In this document: positions 1 to 6,212 of the stretch, one piece after another
Numbering within the stretch: position 1 is the first letter of the stretch
Layout of the letters: each line of letters starts with the position of its first letter
Assembly (NCBI GenBank): GCA_012839145.1
Contig: DUNY01000446.1
Span: forward strand, 1 to 10,996
Direction: 5' to 3'
DNA: 10,996 nucleotides
Origin: Thermoanaerobacterales bacterium
Lineage (GTDB): Bacteria; Bacillota; Thermosediminibacteria; Thermosediminibacterales; Tepidanaerobacteraceae
Notes under the pieces: generated by a model
Seen by the model: only the letters and a program-made list of their open reading frames with translations
What the model was told of the DNA's origin: nothing
Database searches by the model: none
Program-made: the position numbers and the translations under genes

Positions 1-588
1 AGCACCGCCGATTTCCGTCTGTCGTATTTGTAAGTTGAGCTTAGATACTTGTCTGGCAATGCTGTTGATCTCATTAACTTTTATGGAAATTCTGTAGTTG
101 ATGTCATTTATTATATCGTCTAGCTGGGTAAAAGCATGGTTAATGGTATTAGCTAATGTAATACCTCTTTCTTTCACCGTTTCCCGGGCTTCCTGTGAGG
201 AGGCATCTTTAGAAAGTGTCTCCCAACCCTTCCAAAATTCGTTTAGTACTGAAGATATACCGATGTCCGACGGCTCATTAAAAACCGCCTCAACCTGTTT
301 TAAAATATTACTCTGGATATCCCACTGCCCAAGACCGGAATTTTCATTTCTGAACTGCCTATCCGTAAAATCGTCTCGTATGCGATCCACGTCTGATATT
401 TTTACACCGGTGCCAATTTGCCAGTTAACTCCCATTCCATAAGCGGTATGGGTGGACTCCAATATAACCCGCTGGCGAGAATAGCCCGGCGTGTTGGCGT
501 TGGATACATTATGGGATACAGTTTGTTGTGCACGCTGATTTGCAAAAAGGGCCTTTTTTGCAATCTCTATTCCTAAGAAACTGGACAC
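1..588 (-). CDS. flgK: Flagellar hook-associated protein 1 FlgK, N-terminal 196 codons (partial)
   Basis: FlgK (HAP1) forms the first junction ring between hook and filament and is exported by the flagellar type III apparatus. I translated the minus strand. The frame opens with MSSFLGIEIAKKALFANQ and then has the rod/hook N-terminal signature VSHNVSNANTPGYSRQ. The rest is a helical D0/D1-type region typical of FlgK, and the frame is open to the window edge, so the C-terminus lies outside. The start is GTG at 588, chosen because the family begins here and an SD-like AGGCGGTGA (605-597) lies at the right distance. This SD overlaps the flgN stop codon, which suggests translational coupling. It is the last visible gene of the yvyF-flgM-flgN-flgK block, and flgL probably follows outside. 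Identity is secure; the start is fairly secure. Confidence 0.93.
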   Translation of the reverse strand, partial: MSSFLGIEIAKKALFANQRAQQTVSHNVSNANTPGYSRQRVILESTHTAYGMGVNWQIGTGVKISDVDRIRDDFTDRQFRNENSGLGQWDIQSNILKQVEAVFNEPSDIGISSVLNEFWKGWETLSKDASSQEARETVKERGITLANTINHAFTQLDDIINDINYRISIKVNEINSIARQVSKLNLQIRQTEIGGA

Positions 589-603
589 TATAACTTCACC
601 GCC

Positions 604-1104
604 TCATGCCTTTTTATCTATAATATGGAAAGCCTTTTGAGCATTGGACCCGTCGGCACCATAATTGGCTTTCGTCTCCCCTGCATCAGTTAAAAGCTTG
701 ATTGAGTAATCGATATAGTCTAAGGCATTTTTAATCATCTTTTCATTTCTTCGGTTTTTTACTTCAATTTCCGGTAAAACCGTTCTTAATTCATCATAAA
801 TAGCAGAAAACGCCTTTGCTTCTTCCTTGTTTAATATACTTTTATAAAAATCTGCTTTTACTTTTGAAGCCTCTTTGTTATATGCCTTTGCAATCTGTTC
901 TATTAGTTTTATGCGTTCTTCTTCTAATTTGCCTAACTTTAATATTAAATTCTGTTCTATTTCGGTTATTTCACCAAGGAGTTTGACATCTGCTTGAATC
1001 AAAACATCGCTCTTTTCTTCAGCAAGATGCAGCAGCTCTTTATATGCCTCAAGCTGTTCTCTCATGACCTTTATGAGAACTGATGCAGACACCCCTTTTT
1101 TCAT
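604..1104 (-). CDS. flgN: Flagellar export chaperone FlgN (YvyG-like)
   Basis: FlgN is the cytoplasmic chaperone that holds FlgK and FlgL before export. The 166-residue product is almost entirely charged helix, with strong coiled-coil character over about residues 12-125 (for example EQLEAYKELLHLAEEKSDVL), as expected for FlgN/YvyG. It contains no Cys, no signal peptide and no membrane segment. The ATG at 1104 follows GGAGGG (about 1117-1112). The gene lies 22 nt after flgM and 15 nt before the flgK start, and its stop codon is embedded in the flgK Shine-Dalgarno site. FlgN proteins diverge strongly in sequence, so the call rests on length, helical nature and position between flgM and flgK. 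Position makes it quite certain. Confidence 0.88.
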   Translation of the reverse strand: MKKGVSASVLIKVMREQLEAYKELLHLAEEKSDVLIQADVKLLGEITEIEQNLILKLGKLEEERIKLIEQIAKAYNKEASKVKADFYKSILNKEEAKAFSAIYDELRTVLPEIEVKNRRNEKMIKNALDYIDYSIKLLTDAGETKANYGADGSNAQKAFHIIDKKA

Positions 1105-1126
1105 TTTTCAGCCCTCCATTTGCCAC

Positions 1127-1423
1127 TTAAATCAATTTATCGGCAAAATATTCTCCTATAATTTTATCTGCTACTAGTTTCCCATCAATATTGTAGGTTC
1201 CTGCCTTTATTCTATCTTTTAATTCATTAATTTTATCAATTCTTACATCATCTACCTGTGAAACCAGCTTGACTGCTTTGGCAAACTCTAGCACATCCTC
1301 AGAGAGGCTCACCTCGTCTGTAAACCTTCCCGGAGTCTTTTTGTCGGACTTATTCCTAACATGGTCTGAATTATTAATGTATGTTCTCATGATTCCTTCC
1401 AATTGACTTTTGGAAATATGCAT
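1127..1423 (-). CDS. flgM: Anti-sigma-28 factor FlgM
   Basis: FlgM binds the flagellar sigma factor (sigma-D/sigma-28) in the cytoplasm and is exported when the hook is complete, releasing late-gene transcription. The 98-residue protein has the usual layout. The N-terminal half is polar and probably disordered (residues 1-38, rich in Lys, Asn, Ser and Asp). The C-terminal half carries the sigma-binding helices, with SEDVLEFAKAVKLVSQVDD followed by RIDKINELKDRIKAGTYNID, where the second segment matches the family core R-x-x-K-I-x-x-L-K-x-x-I-x-x-G-x-Y. ATG at 1423 has a strong GAGGGGG just upstream. A sigma-D-like promoter may lie in the 132-nt gap before it, which would give the feedback loop known in Bacillus subtilis. 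Neighbours are yvyF upstream and flgN downstream. Confidence 0.93.
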   Translation of the reverse strand: MHISKSQLEGIMRTYINNSDHVRNKSDKKTPGRFTDEVSLSEDVLEFAKAVKLVSQVDDVRIDKINELKDRIKAGTYNIDGKLVADKIIGEYFADKLI

Positions 1424-1458
1424 AAGTAAGCCCCCTCTTAAAAAACTTACTACTTCTA

Positions 1459-1485
1459 ATATCGATATTTTTTAATAAAGATGTA
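1459..1485 (-). promoter_or_regulatory. Candidate sigma-D (flagellar) promoter upstream of flgM
   Basis: On the minus strand TACA (1485-1482) is followed by a 15-nt spacer and ATCGATAT (1466-1459). Compared with the Gram-positive sigma-D consensus TAAA-N15-GCCGATAT, three of four bases match at -35 and the last six match at -10. It would start transcription about 30 nt before flgM. B. subtilis flgM is known to have a sigma-D promoter, so position supports the call, but the region is AT-rich and a chance match is possible. Confidence 0.35.
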
Positions 1486-1555
1486 AGTGTCTAAAATTGG
1501 TTTGTAAACGGCTTAAGTCGGTTTATCACATTATTTCTCCTTATACTTGCATTAC

Positions 1556-1966
1556 TTATCTTCTTCTTTCATCTCTTGAGAACTTTGACAGATGTATTTT
1601 CCCTTTCATATCTTCATCAACAAACATTGGCTTTTTACGAGATGTCAATTCTCTTTTAAATTTACTGCTGCATTTTTCACAAATTCTACCGGTTAGGATA
1701 GGTTCTCCACAGAGCTCGCAACTTAATAATATATTGACATTATTGCTCCGTAACATCAATCGGCCTTCCTTTAAATACTCCAGAATACTTTTTGTAGAAA
1801 CTCCGGTTTCCTCTGATACTTCTTCCAAAGATGCCTGGGGATTATTATAAATGAAATCTCTTACTCGACCAAAATCTTCTTCATCTTTTTTCAAACACTC
1901 AGGACACAAGTTTCGAATGGTATGGACATAGAGTTTTCCGCATTGCGGACAGTTCCTAAGATTCAT
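1556..1966 (-). CDS. yvyF: Flagellar operon protein YvyF (two zinc knuckles with a helix-turn-helix)
   Basis: This is the small protein that precedes flgM in many Firmicutes flagellar operons; its biochemical role is poorly known and it is presumed regulatory. In the 136-residue product a first CxxC pair set (C6, C9, C21, C24) forms a zinc-ribbon-like knuckle. Next comes a predicted helix-turn-helix of MerR/YjcK-like appearance at about residues 37-72 (SLEEVSEETGVSTKSILEYL, then KEGRL). A second four-Cys set follows (C83, C86, C96, C99), and the tail is basic. ATG at 1966 follows AGAGGTGA at a normal spacing. The gene lies 56 nt after comFC, the order seen in B. subtilis (comFC-yvyF-flgM). 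Family assignment is firm from architecture and context; DNA binding is inferred. Confidence 0.85.
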   Translation of the reverse strand: MNLRNCPQCGKLYVHTIRNLCPECLKKDEEDFGRVRDFIYNNPQASLEEVSEETGVSTKSILEYLKEGRLMLRSNNVNILLSCELCGEPILTGRICEKCSSKFKRELTSRKKPMFVDEDMKGKIHLSKFSRDERRR

Positions 1967-1989
1967 GTTACTTTCACCTCTCTTATATA

Positions 1990-2017
1990 TATTCGGATTG
2001 TCCGTGTTTTTTCTTTA
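1990..2017 (-). promoter_or_regulatory. Weak candidate flagellar-type promoter before yvyF
   Basis: TAAA (2017-2014), a 16-nt spacer and TCCGAATA (1997-1990) on the minus strand partly fit the sigma-D consensus (the CCGA core is present). It would give a leader of only about 17 nt before the yvyF start, just long enough to include the ribosome binding site. The match is poor at the 3' end of the -10 element, so this is only a suggestion. Confidence 0.2.
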
Positions 2018-2022
2018 GGCCC

Positions 2023-2739
2023 TCATCCTCGGGCACAGGTTAACACATAAACGGATTTTGCTCCGGCTTCAAGAAGGCTTTTGGAGCATTCTCCCGCCGT
2101 AGCACCTGTAGTATATACATCATCAATTAAAAGCACGGTTTTATTGTAAATTTTATTCTTGTTAAGAATTACGAAAGCCCCATCAAGATTTTTCTTTCGA
2201 AAAGATTTATCAAGAAGAGTCTGATGCTCTGTTGGTTTGGTTCTGGTCAGACCTTGAAATATGGGTATATTGCTTTCTCTTGATAAAACTTTCGTAAGTA
2301 AAAAAGCTTGGTTAAATCCCCGCTCTCTTTGTCTTTTTACGTGAAGTGGGAGGGGAATTAAATAGTCAAAGGCCGGCCAGGTAAGTTGCTTTAGGACACA
2401 AAACATCATGTTACCGAGAATTTCTGCCAGTTCTCGTTTTCCTCGGTATTTGAATTCATGAATTAACTGTTTTAGTGTTGCTTCATAGAGACCATAAGAG
2501 CGGGCCTGTACAAAAACATGGTGTTCTCTTTGACAGTCATGGCATAATCTATTATTGTTTTTCATGGGTCTACCGCATTTTTTGCACAATGGCTCAGTCA
2601 GTGGTAAAATCTTTCTTTTACAGTTTTTGCATATTATTGAGCGAGGCTCAGTAAGTCTATTATCACATATGAGACAGTAAGGTTTTTGGGGAAACAGCAG
2701 GTCTAAGAAAATATTTGTCATTGTTTGTTTTGCTCTCAT
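2023..2739 (-). CDS. comFC: ComF family protein (ComFC-like phosphoribosyltransferase with double zinc finger)
   Basis: ComFC/GntX-type proteins are cytoplasmic and needed for DNA uptake in competent bacteria, with a PRTase-like fold. The 238-residue product has two N-terminal four-Cys zinc modules (C22, C25, C37, C40 and C52, C55, C66, C69). A conserved middle follows, including HEFKYRGKRELAEILG, then IPLPLHVKRQRERGFNQA (residues 128-145). The PRPP-binding motif VLLIDDVYTTGAT lies near residues 202-214. I chose ATG at 2739 because GAGGG sits about 5 nt before it; an in-frame GTG four codons upstream (2751) lacks a ribosome binding site. comFA, its usual partner, is not next to it here: the upstream gene belongs to the tungsten-enzyme operon and is separated by a terminator. 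It heads the flagellar block. Confidence 0.9.
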   Translation of the reverse strand: MRAKQTMTNIFLDLLFPQKPYCLICDNRLTEPRSIICKNCKRKILPLTEPLCKKCGRPMKNNNRLCHDCQREHHVFVQARSYGLYEATLKQLIHEFKYRGKRELAEILGNMMFCVLKQLTWPAFDYLIPLPLHVKRQRERGFNQAFLLTKVLSRESNIPIFQGLTRTKPTEHQTLLDKSFRKKNLDGAFVILNKNKIYNKTVLLIDDVYTTGATAGECSKSLLEAGAKSVYVLTCARG

Positions 2740-2751
2740 GGAATCCCTCAC

Positions 2752-2872
2752 TTACCCGATTAAGGCTGCAATACCGGGGCGCCCTTTGGTGCCATAATAT
2801 GTGATTTAGTATTATAATTCTACAATATTCTGCCAAATTCCTCCTTTTGCATATGATTATCTTTTAATCAAG
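2752..2872 (-). promoter_or_regulatory. Intergenic region with candidate promoter for comFC
   Basis: Because an intrinsic terminator closes the upstream operon, comFC needs its own promoter in this interval. On the minus strand TTGGCA is followed after 16 nt by TAATAC, and a TATAAT overlaps the latter at a 14-nt spacing, so neither pairing is ideal. An AGGAGGAA stretch just upstream of this looks like a Shine-Dalgarno site, but any ORF there ends after 10 codons. Nearer comFC, GGCACC-AAAG-GGCGCC could form a small hairpin with one mismatch. These are suggestive only. Confidence 0.3.
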
Positions 2873-2897
2873 CAAAAAAAAGACCCATTAGGGTCTT
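2873..2897 (-). terminator. Intrinsic terminator of the tungsten-enzyme operon
   Basis: On the minus strand a perfect 7-bp stem AAGACCC / GGGTCTT with loop TAAT (2897-2880) is followed by a run of T (2879-2873). It overlaps the TAA stop codon of the last operon gene and so marks the operon 3' end precisely. Confidence 0.88.
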
Positions 2898-3636
2898 AAA
2901 AACCGTAAATATCTCTTAGTTTTTTTGTAATGGCATCTTTTCTGCAGTTTTCACACACTGTTTCAATTTCAGTATTAATCTTGTTTTTTATATATTCAAA
3001 ACCTACCCGGGTTATAAAAGGCTTACCGCAATTAGAGCATCTCAATAATTCAAATGACTTTTCCCATATAATTCTCTCTTCACCTATATCTTCAATTTTT
3101 ATAGCTCCAGTTGGACAGACATGGGCACAAGCACCGCATCCGATACATACTGTCGAGGGCTCTTCAAAAGGAGTTGACACTTTTTTATTTATACCGCGAT
3201 TTACAGTAGATATGGCGGATATTCCCATTTCATCACAGGCTCTTGTGCAGAGGCCGCAAAGTATGCATTCTTCTTCATCATCAGATTTGAACCTGGTCAC
3301 TGGTGGCAGATTGTATTCCTGTCTTAACTTTAATATAGTATTGTTGTGAGGAACCCGGGCGGAAAGCAGCATAACTAAGGTCTTTCTCATTTTTGTAAGG
3401 GTCTCTGAATTGGTTATTACTTCAATGGACTTTGTAACAGGATATATGCAGGATGCTACCATTTTTTTCGTTTTGCCCTCACTGACCTCCACCATGCACA
3501 TCCGGCAGTTTCCCTGGCCTGCAAGAGCATCCGAATGGCACAATGTAGGTATGTGGATATTATTTCTTCGGGCTATGGTAAGAAGAGTTTCACCCAATTT
3601 TGCTTCACATTTTACTTTATCTATAATTATCTGCAT
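2896..3636 (-). CDS. NuoG/HydA-N-terminus-like iron-sulfur subunit (BfuA-like) with C-terminal zinc ribbon
   Basis: This is probably the electron-wiring subunit between diaphorase and tungsten enzyme. The 246 residues contain a plant-type [2Fe-2S] domain (C33, C44, C47, C63). Next is a linker where HydA and NuoG usually carry a His-Cys3 [4Fe-4S] site: a His remains (H97) but the Cys residues do not. A 2[4Fe-4S] ferredoxin domain follows (C124, C127, C130, C134 and C164, C167, C170, C174), then a C-terminal CxxC...CxxC ribbon (C200, C203, C228, C231). It matches the N-terminal half of bifurcating [FeFe]-hydrogenase HydA but stops before any H-cluster domain, so it is not a hydrogenase. ATG at 3636 overlaps the upstream NuoF-like gene by 10 nt and has AGGAGGGG as ribosome binding site. 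It is the last gene of the operon. HoxU-like or NuoG-like labels would also be defensible. Confidence 0.85.
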   Translation of the reverse strand: MQIIIDKVKCEAKLGETLLTIARRNNIHIPTLCHSDALAGQGNCRMCMVEVSEGKTKKMVASCIYPVTKSIEVITNSETLTKMRKTLVMLLSARVPHNNTILKLRQEYNLPPVTRFKSDDEEECILCGLCTRACDEMGISAISTVNRGINKKVSTPFEEPSTVCIGCGACAHVCPTGAIKIEDIGEERIIWEKSFELLRCSNCGKPFITRVGFEYIKNKINTEIETVCENCRKDAITKKLRDIYGF

Positions 3637-5453
3637 GCTAAAGCCCCTCCTATCTTTACTGCATGGAAATTACATATATCCACACAGGCTCCGCATTTTG
3701 TACATTTTGTCTGATCTATGGTGAAAATCTTTGATTGTTCTTGTTTAATGGCCGACGAAGGACAGTTTTTTGCGCACAGACCGCAGCTTTTGCATTTATC
3801 CTTATCAATACTGTATATGGTCAATTCCTTGCAAACTCCTGCGGGGCAACGTTTGTCCCGGATGTGGGCAATGTATTCGTCTTTAAAATATTTTATAGTT
3901 GTTATAACCGGGTTGGGAGCGGTTTTACCTAAGCCGCAAAGGGCTGTAGCCTGAACAGTTTCACATATCTCAATGAGCAGATCCAGGTCTTCATCTTGAG
4001 CCCTACCATTACATATATCTTCCAATATTACCAAAATTCTTCGTATACCCTCTCTGCATGGAACGCATTTGCCACAAGACTCCTCAGAAAGAAAAGCCAG
4101 ATAGTATTTTGCCACATCTACCATACATGTGGTTTCATCCATAACTATCATACCACCGGACCCCATCATGGAACCGGCTTTATCTAAAGAATCAAAATCT
4201 ACTTTGAGATCCAAGAGCTGTTCAGGAATACACCCTCCTGAAGGCCCGCCGGTCTGGACTGCCTTAAATTTCTTGTTGAGGGCAATGCCCCCGCCTATGT
4301 CATATATGATTTGCCTTAGGGTCATGCCCATGGGAACTTCAATTAGTCCAGTGTTTTTTACTTTTCCCACTAAAGAAAATACTTTTGTTCCGGGACTTTG
4401 AGCAGTTCCTATGGATTTAAACCGTGAAGCTCCCTCATTTATTATTACCGGAATGTTTGCCCATGTCTCCACATTGTTCAGCACTGTAGGTTTATCCCAT
4501 AAACCTTTTTCCACTGAACGAATGTATTTTGCCCTCGGTTCTCCGACCCGTCCTTCGATTGATGCCATAAGAGCCGTGGACTCGCCGCATACAAAGGCAC
4601 CTCCGCCCCTGACTATTTGTATATCAAAATCATATCCTGAACCCAGGATGTCTTGACCTAAGTATCCATAGTTCCTGGCCTGCTCTAATGCTTTAGTCAT
4701 ATTTTTTATTGCAAGAAAATATTCATCCCTTATATACATGAACCCACTGTGTGAATCTACAGCGTATGCACCGATAACCATTCCTTCAATAATGCTGTGA
4801 GGGTCTCCCTCCAATATGCTTCTATCCATAAAAGCTCCCGGGTCCCCCTCATCACCATTGCAAATAATATATTTTGGAAAGTTTTGCATTTGAGCACATT
4901 GACGCCATTTGAACCCCGTGGGAAACCCGGCTCCTCCCCTACCTCTAAGTCCCGATTCTTCAACTTCGGAAATTATTTGTTCCGTAGTGCTTTTAAGCAA
5001 TGCCTTTTTCAGCGCCTTATAGCCGCCTCTTTTCATATAGTCATCAATACTTAAAGGATCTATTTCCCCTACATTTCGGAGAGCTATCTTTTTTTGCCCT
5101 TTGTAAAATCCTGCTTCCTCCGGTGATTTTATTTTTTGATTTGAGTTTTGGTCATGGTATAAGAGCCTTTCAATTATTTCACCGTTTTTAATGGTTTTTT
5201 GATATATTTCTTCTACATCAGATACTTTTACATTGCAATAGAAAAAATCTAGAGGCAGAAATTTTATCAGAGGCCCGATTTCGCAAAAGCCATGACAGCC
5301 GGTGGCTTTTACGGTAGTTTCAATGCTTATATACGGTTTGTCAGATTCTATCTTGTTTTTTAATGCTTCATATATATCAAGACTATCATTGGAAAGGCAT
5401 CCGGGACCACAGCATACAAGAATTTTATTTATTCTCATACTTTGATTTTTCAT
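3627..5453 (-). CDS. NuoF/HydB-like flavoprotein (NADH/FMN subunit, BfuB-like)
   Basis: This is the flavin subunit that exchanges electrons with NAD(H) and is the presumed bifurcating centre of the complex. The 608 residues show an N-terminal thioredoxin-like [2Fe-2S] domain (Cys pair at 14/15, then C19, C53, C57). Next is the NuoF core with FMN/NADH motifs (GRGGAGFPTGFKW at 171-183, NGDEGDPGAF at 199-208, GGGAFVCGESTALMASIEG at 283-301). It carries the N3-type [4Fe-4S] site (SCGKCVPCREG with C460, C463, C466, plus C506) and a C-terminal 2[4Fe-4S] ferredoxin domain (C554, C557, C560, C564 and C584, C587, C590, C594). This longer build is that of HydB and related bifurcating enzymes, not complex I NuoF. 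ATG at 5453 overlaps the NuoE-like stop as ATGA; an in-frame ATG five codons later is a less likely start. Confidence 0.92.
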   Translation of the reverse strand: MKNQSMRINKILVCCGPGCLSNDSLDIYEALKNKIESDKPYISIETTVKATGCHGFCEIGPLIKFLPLDFFYCNVKVSDVEEIYQKTIKNGEIIERLLYHDQNSNQKIKSPEEAGFYKGQKKIALRNVGEIDPLSIDDYMKRGGYKALKKALLKSTTEQIISEVEESGLRGRGGAGFPTGFKWRQCAQMQNFPKYIICNGDEGDPGAFMDRSILEGDPHSIIEGMVIGAYAVDSHSGFMYIRDEYFLAIKNMTKALEQARNYGYLGQDILGSGYDFDIQIVRGGGAFVCGESTALMASIEGRVGEPRAKYIRSVEKGLWDKPTVLNNVETWANIPVIINEGASRFKSIGTAQSPGTKVFSLVGKVKNTGLIEVPMGMTLRQIIYDIGGGIALNKKFKAVQTGGPSGGCIPEQLLDLKVDFDSLDKAGSMMGSGGMIVMDETTCMVDVAKYYLAFLSEESCGKCVPCREGIRRILVILEDICNGRAQDEDLDLLIEICETVQATALCGLGKTAPNPVITTIKYFKDEYIAHIRDKRCPAGVCKELTIYSIDKDKCKSCGLCAKNCPSSAIKQEQSKIFTIDQTKCTKCGACVDICNFHAVKIGGALACR

Positions 5454-5926
5454 GAATATATGCCCCCATACTCATCTATGATGGTTTTAACCATTGAAGG
5501 TGTTACTTTTCCATAAAATCTGTCATTTACAACTATGACAGGTGCTGCTGCACAAGATCCCAGACAATTTACTGTTTCTAAAGAGAACCTACCATCAGAT
5601 GTGGTTTGGCCCGGAGCTATCTTTAATATTTTGCTTATTTCGTCGGTTAAAGTTTGTGAGGCCCTGATATGGCATGCTGTTCCATCGCAAACCTTTATGA
5701 TATACCGGCCTTTCGGTTTTAGACTCAGGGCTTTGTAAAAAGTAGCCATGCTGTAAAGTTTGGCTAAGGGGATATCCATATACTCTTGTACCATATACAA
5801 AGATTCTCGAGGCAAATAATTATATTCTTTTTGTATGTCCTGTAAAATAGCCAGTAAAAATCTTTTATCCTGTGGGTATTGTTGTGAGATTTGCCTCGTG
5901 TATTGAAAATCCTGTTGATTTTCCAT
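5450..5926 (-). CDS. NuoE/HydC-like [2Fe-2S] thioredoxin-fold subunit (BfuC-like)
   Basis: This is the small partner of the flavoprotein, passing electrons through one [2Fe-2S] cluster. The 158-residue product has the family's helical N-terminus, with LAILQDIQKEYNYLP followed by IPLAKLYSMATFYKALS. The thioredoxin-like domain then holds the four cluster ligands C80 and C85 (VCDGTACHIR) and C121 and C125 (NCLGSCAAAP). Length and spacing are normal for NuoE/HydC. It starts 4 nt after the MoaD-like gene, with AGGAT-type purines overlapping the end of that gene, and its TGA stop is shared with the next ATG, so translation is coupled to the NuoF-like subunit. Together with the next two genes it forms the HydABC-type diaphorase core. 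Confidence 0.92.
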   Translation of the reverse strand: MENQQDFQYTRQISQQYPQDKRFLLAILQDIQKEYNYLPRESLYMVQEYMDIPLAKLYSMATFYKALSLKPKGRYIIKVCDGTACHIRASQTLTDEISKILKIAPGQTTSDGRFSLETVNCLGSCAAAPVIVVNDRFYGKVTPSMVKTIIDEYGGIYS

Positions 5927-5930
5927 GAAA

Positions 5931-6200
5931 TTATCCTCCTGCTACAACGGGGAAGATGGTCACTTCATCATCCTCATTGATTGAAGTATCAAGTTGATCT
6001 AGAAAATGTATATTTCTTCCGTTTACCAGGATTATTATTTCATTGCTCAATTCTTCTTCTTTAAAAACCGCATCGTGGAACTTTTTACCGTAAAGTTCAC
6101 ATAGTCTGCATAACAACTCTCTTATAGTGGAGCAACCGCTTACATCTACCGCTTTACAACGGGTATAATCTCTTATATAGCTGTAAAACTTTACTTTCAT
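5931..6200 (-). CDS. MoaD/ThiS-family sulfur carrier (dedicated to the tungsten enzyme)
   Basis: MoaD-type proteins carry a thiocarboxylate on a C-terminal Gly-Gly and donate the dithiolene sulfur of molybdopterin/tungstopterin. The 89-residue product has the small beta-grasp pattern and ends in DDEVTIFPVVAGG, with the essential terminal GG in place and the usual F-P-x-V-(A/S)-G-G context. I prefer ATG at 6200, which lies 8 nt after AAGGAG; a TTG two codons earlier sits almost on top of that site. It is placed between the tungsten catalytic gene (6213) and the NuoE-like gene (5926) with gaps of a few nt, so it is an integral operon member. A MoaD-like gene next to AOR genes is a recurring arrangement. 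Whether it serves only this enzyme or the general cofactor pathway is inferred. Confidence 0.85.
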   Translation of the reverse strand: MKVKFYSYIRDYTRCKAVDVSGCSTIRELLCRLCELYGKKFHDAVFKEEELSNEIIILVNGRNIHFLDQLDTSINEDDEVTIFPVVAGG

Positions 6201-6212
6201 ATGCAAAGCTCC

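Noticed and set aside
1497..1533. Inverted repeat TAAAC...GTTTA downstream of yvyF as a terminator
   Set aside because: The stem is only about 5 bp with a large loop and there is no T-run on the minus strand; transcription probably reads through into flgM.
2840..2872. Small peptide gene behind AGGAGGAA in the comFC upstream region
   Set aside because: The frames there close within about 10 codons and have no properly spaced start, so the purine run is more likely chance or part of a regulatory sequence.
2896..3636. [FeFe]-hydrogenase catalytic subunit
   Set aside because: The protein ends after the ferredoxin-like domains and a zinc-ribbon-like tail; no H-cluster motifs are present anywhere in the window.
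2896..5926. Respiratory complex I (Nuo) fragment
   Set aside because: There are no quinone-module or membrane subunits. The NuoF-like protein has the extra N- and C-terminal iron-sulfur domains of HydB-type enzymes, and the genes are locked in an operon with a tungsten enzyme.
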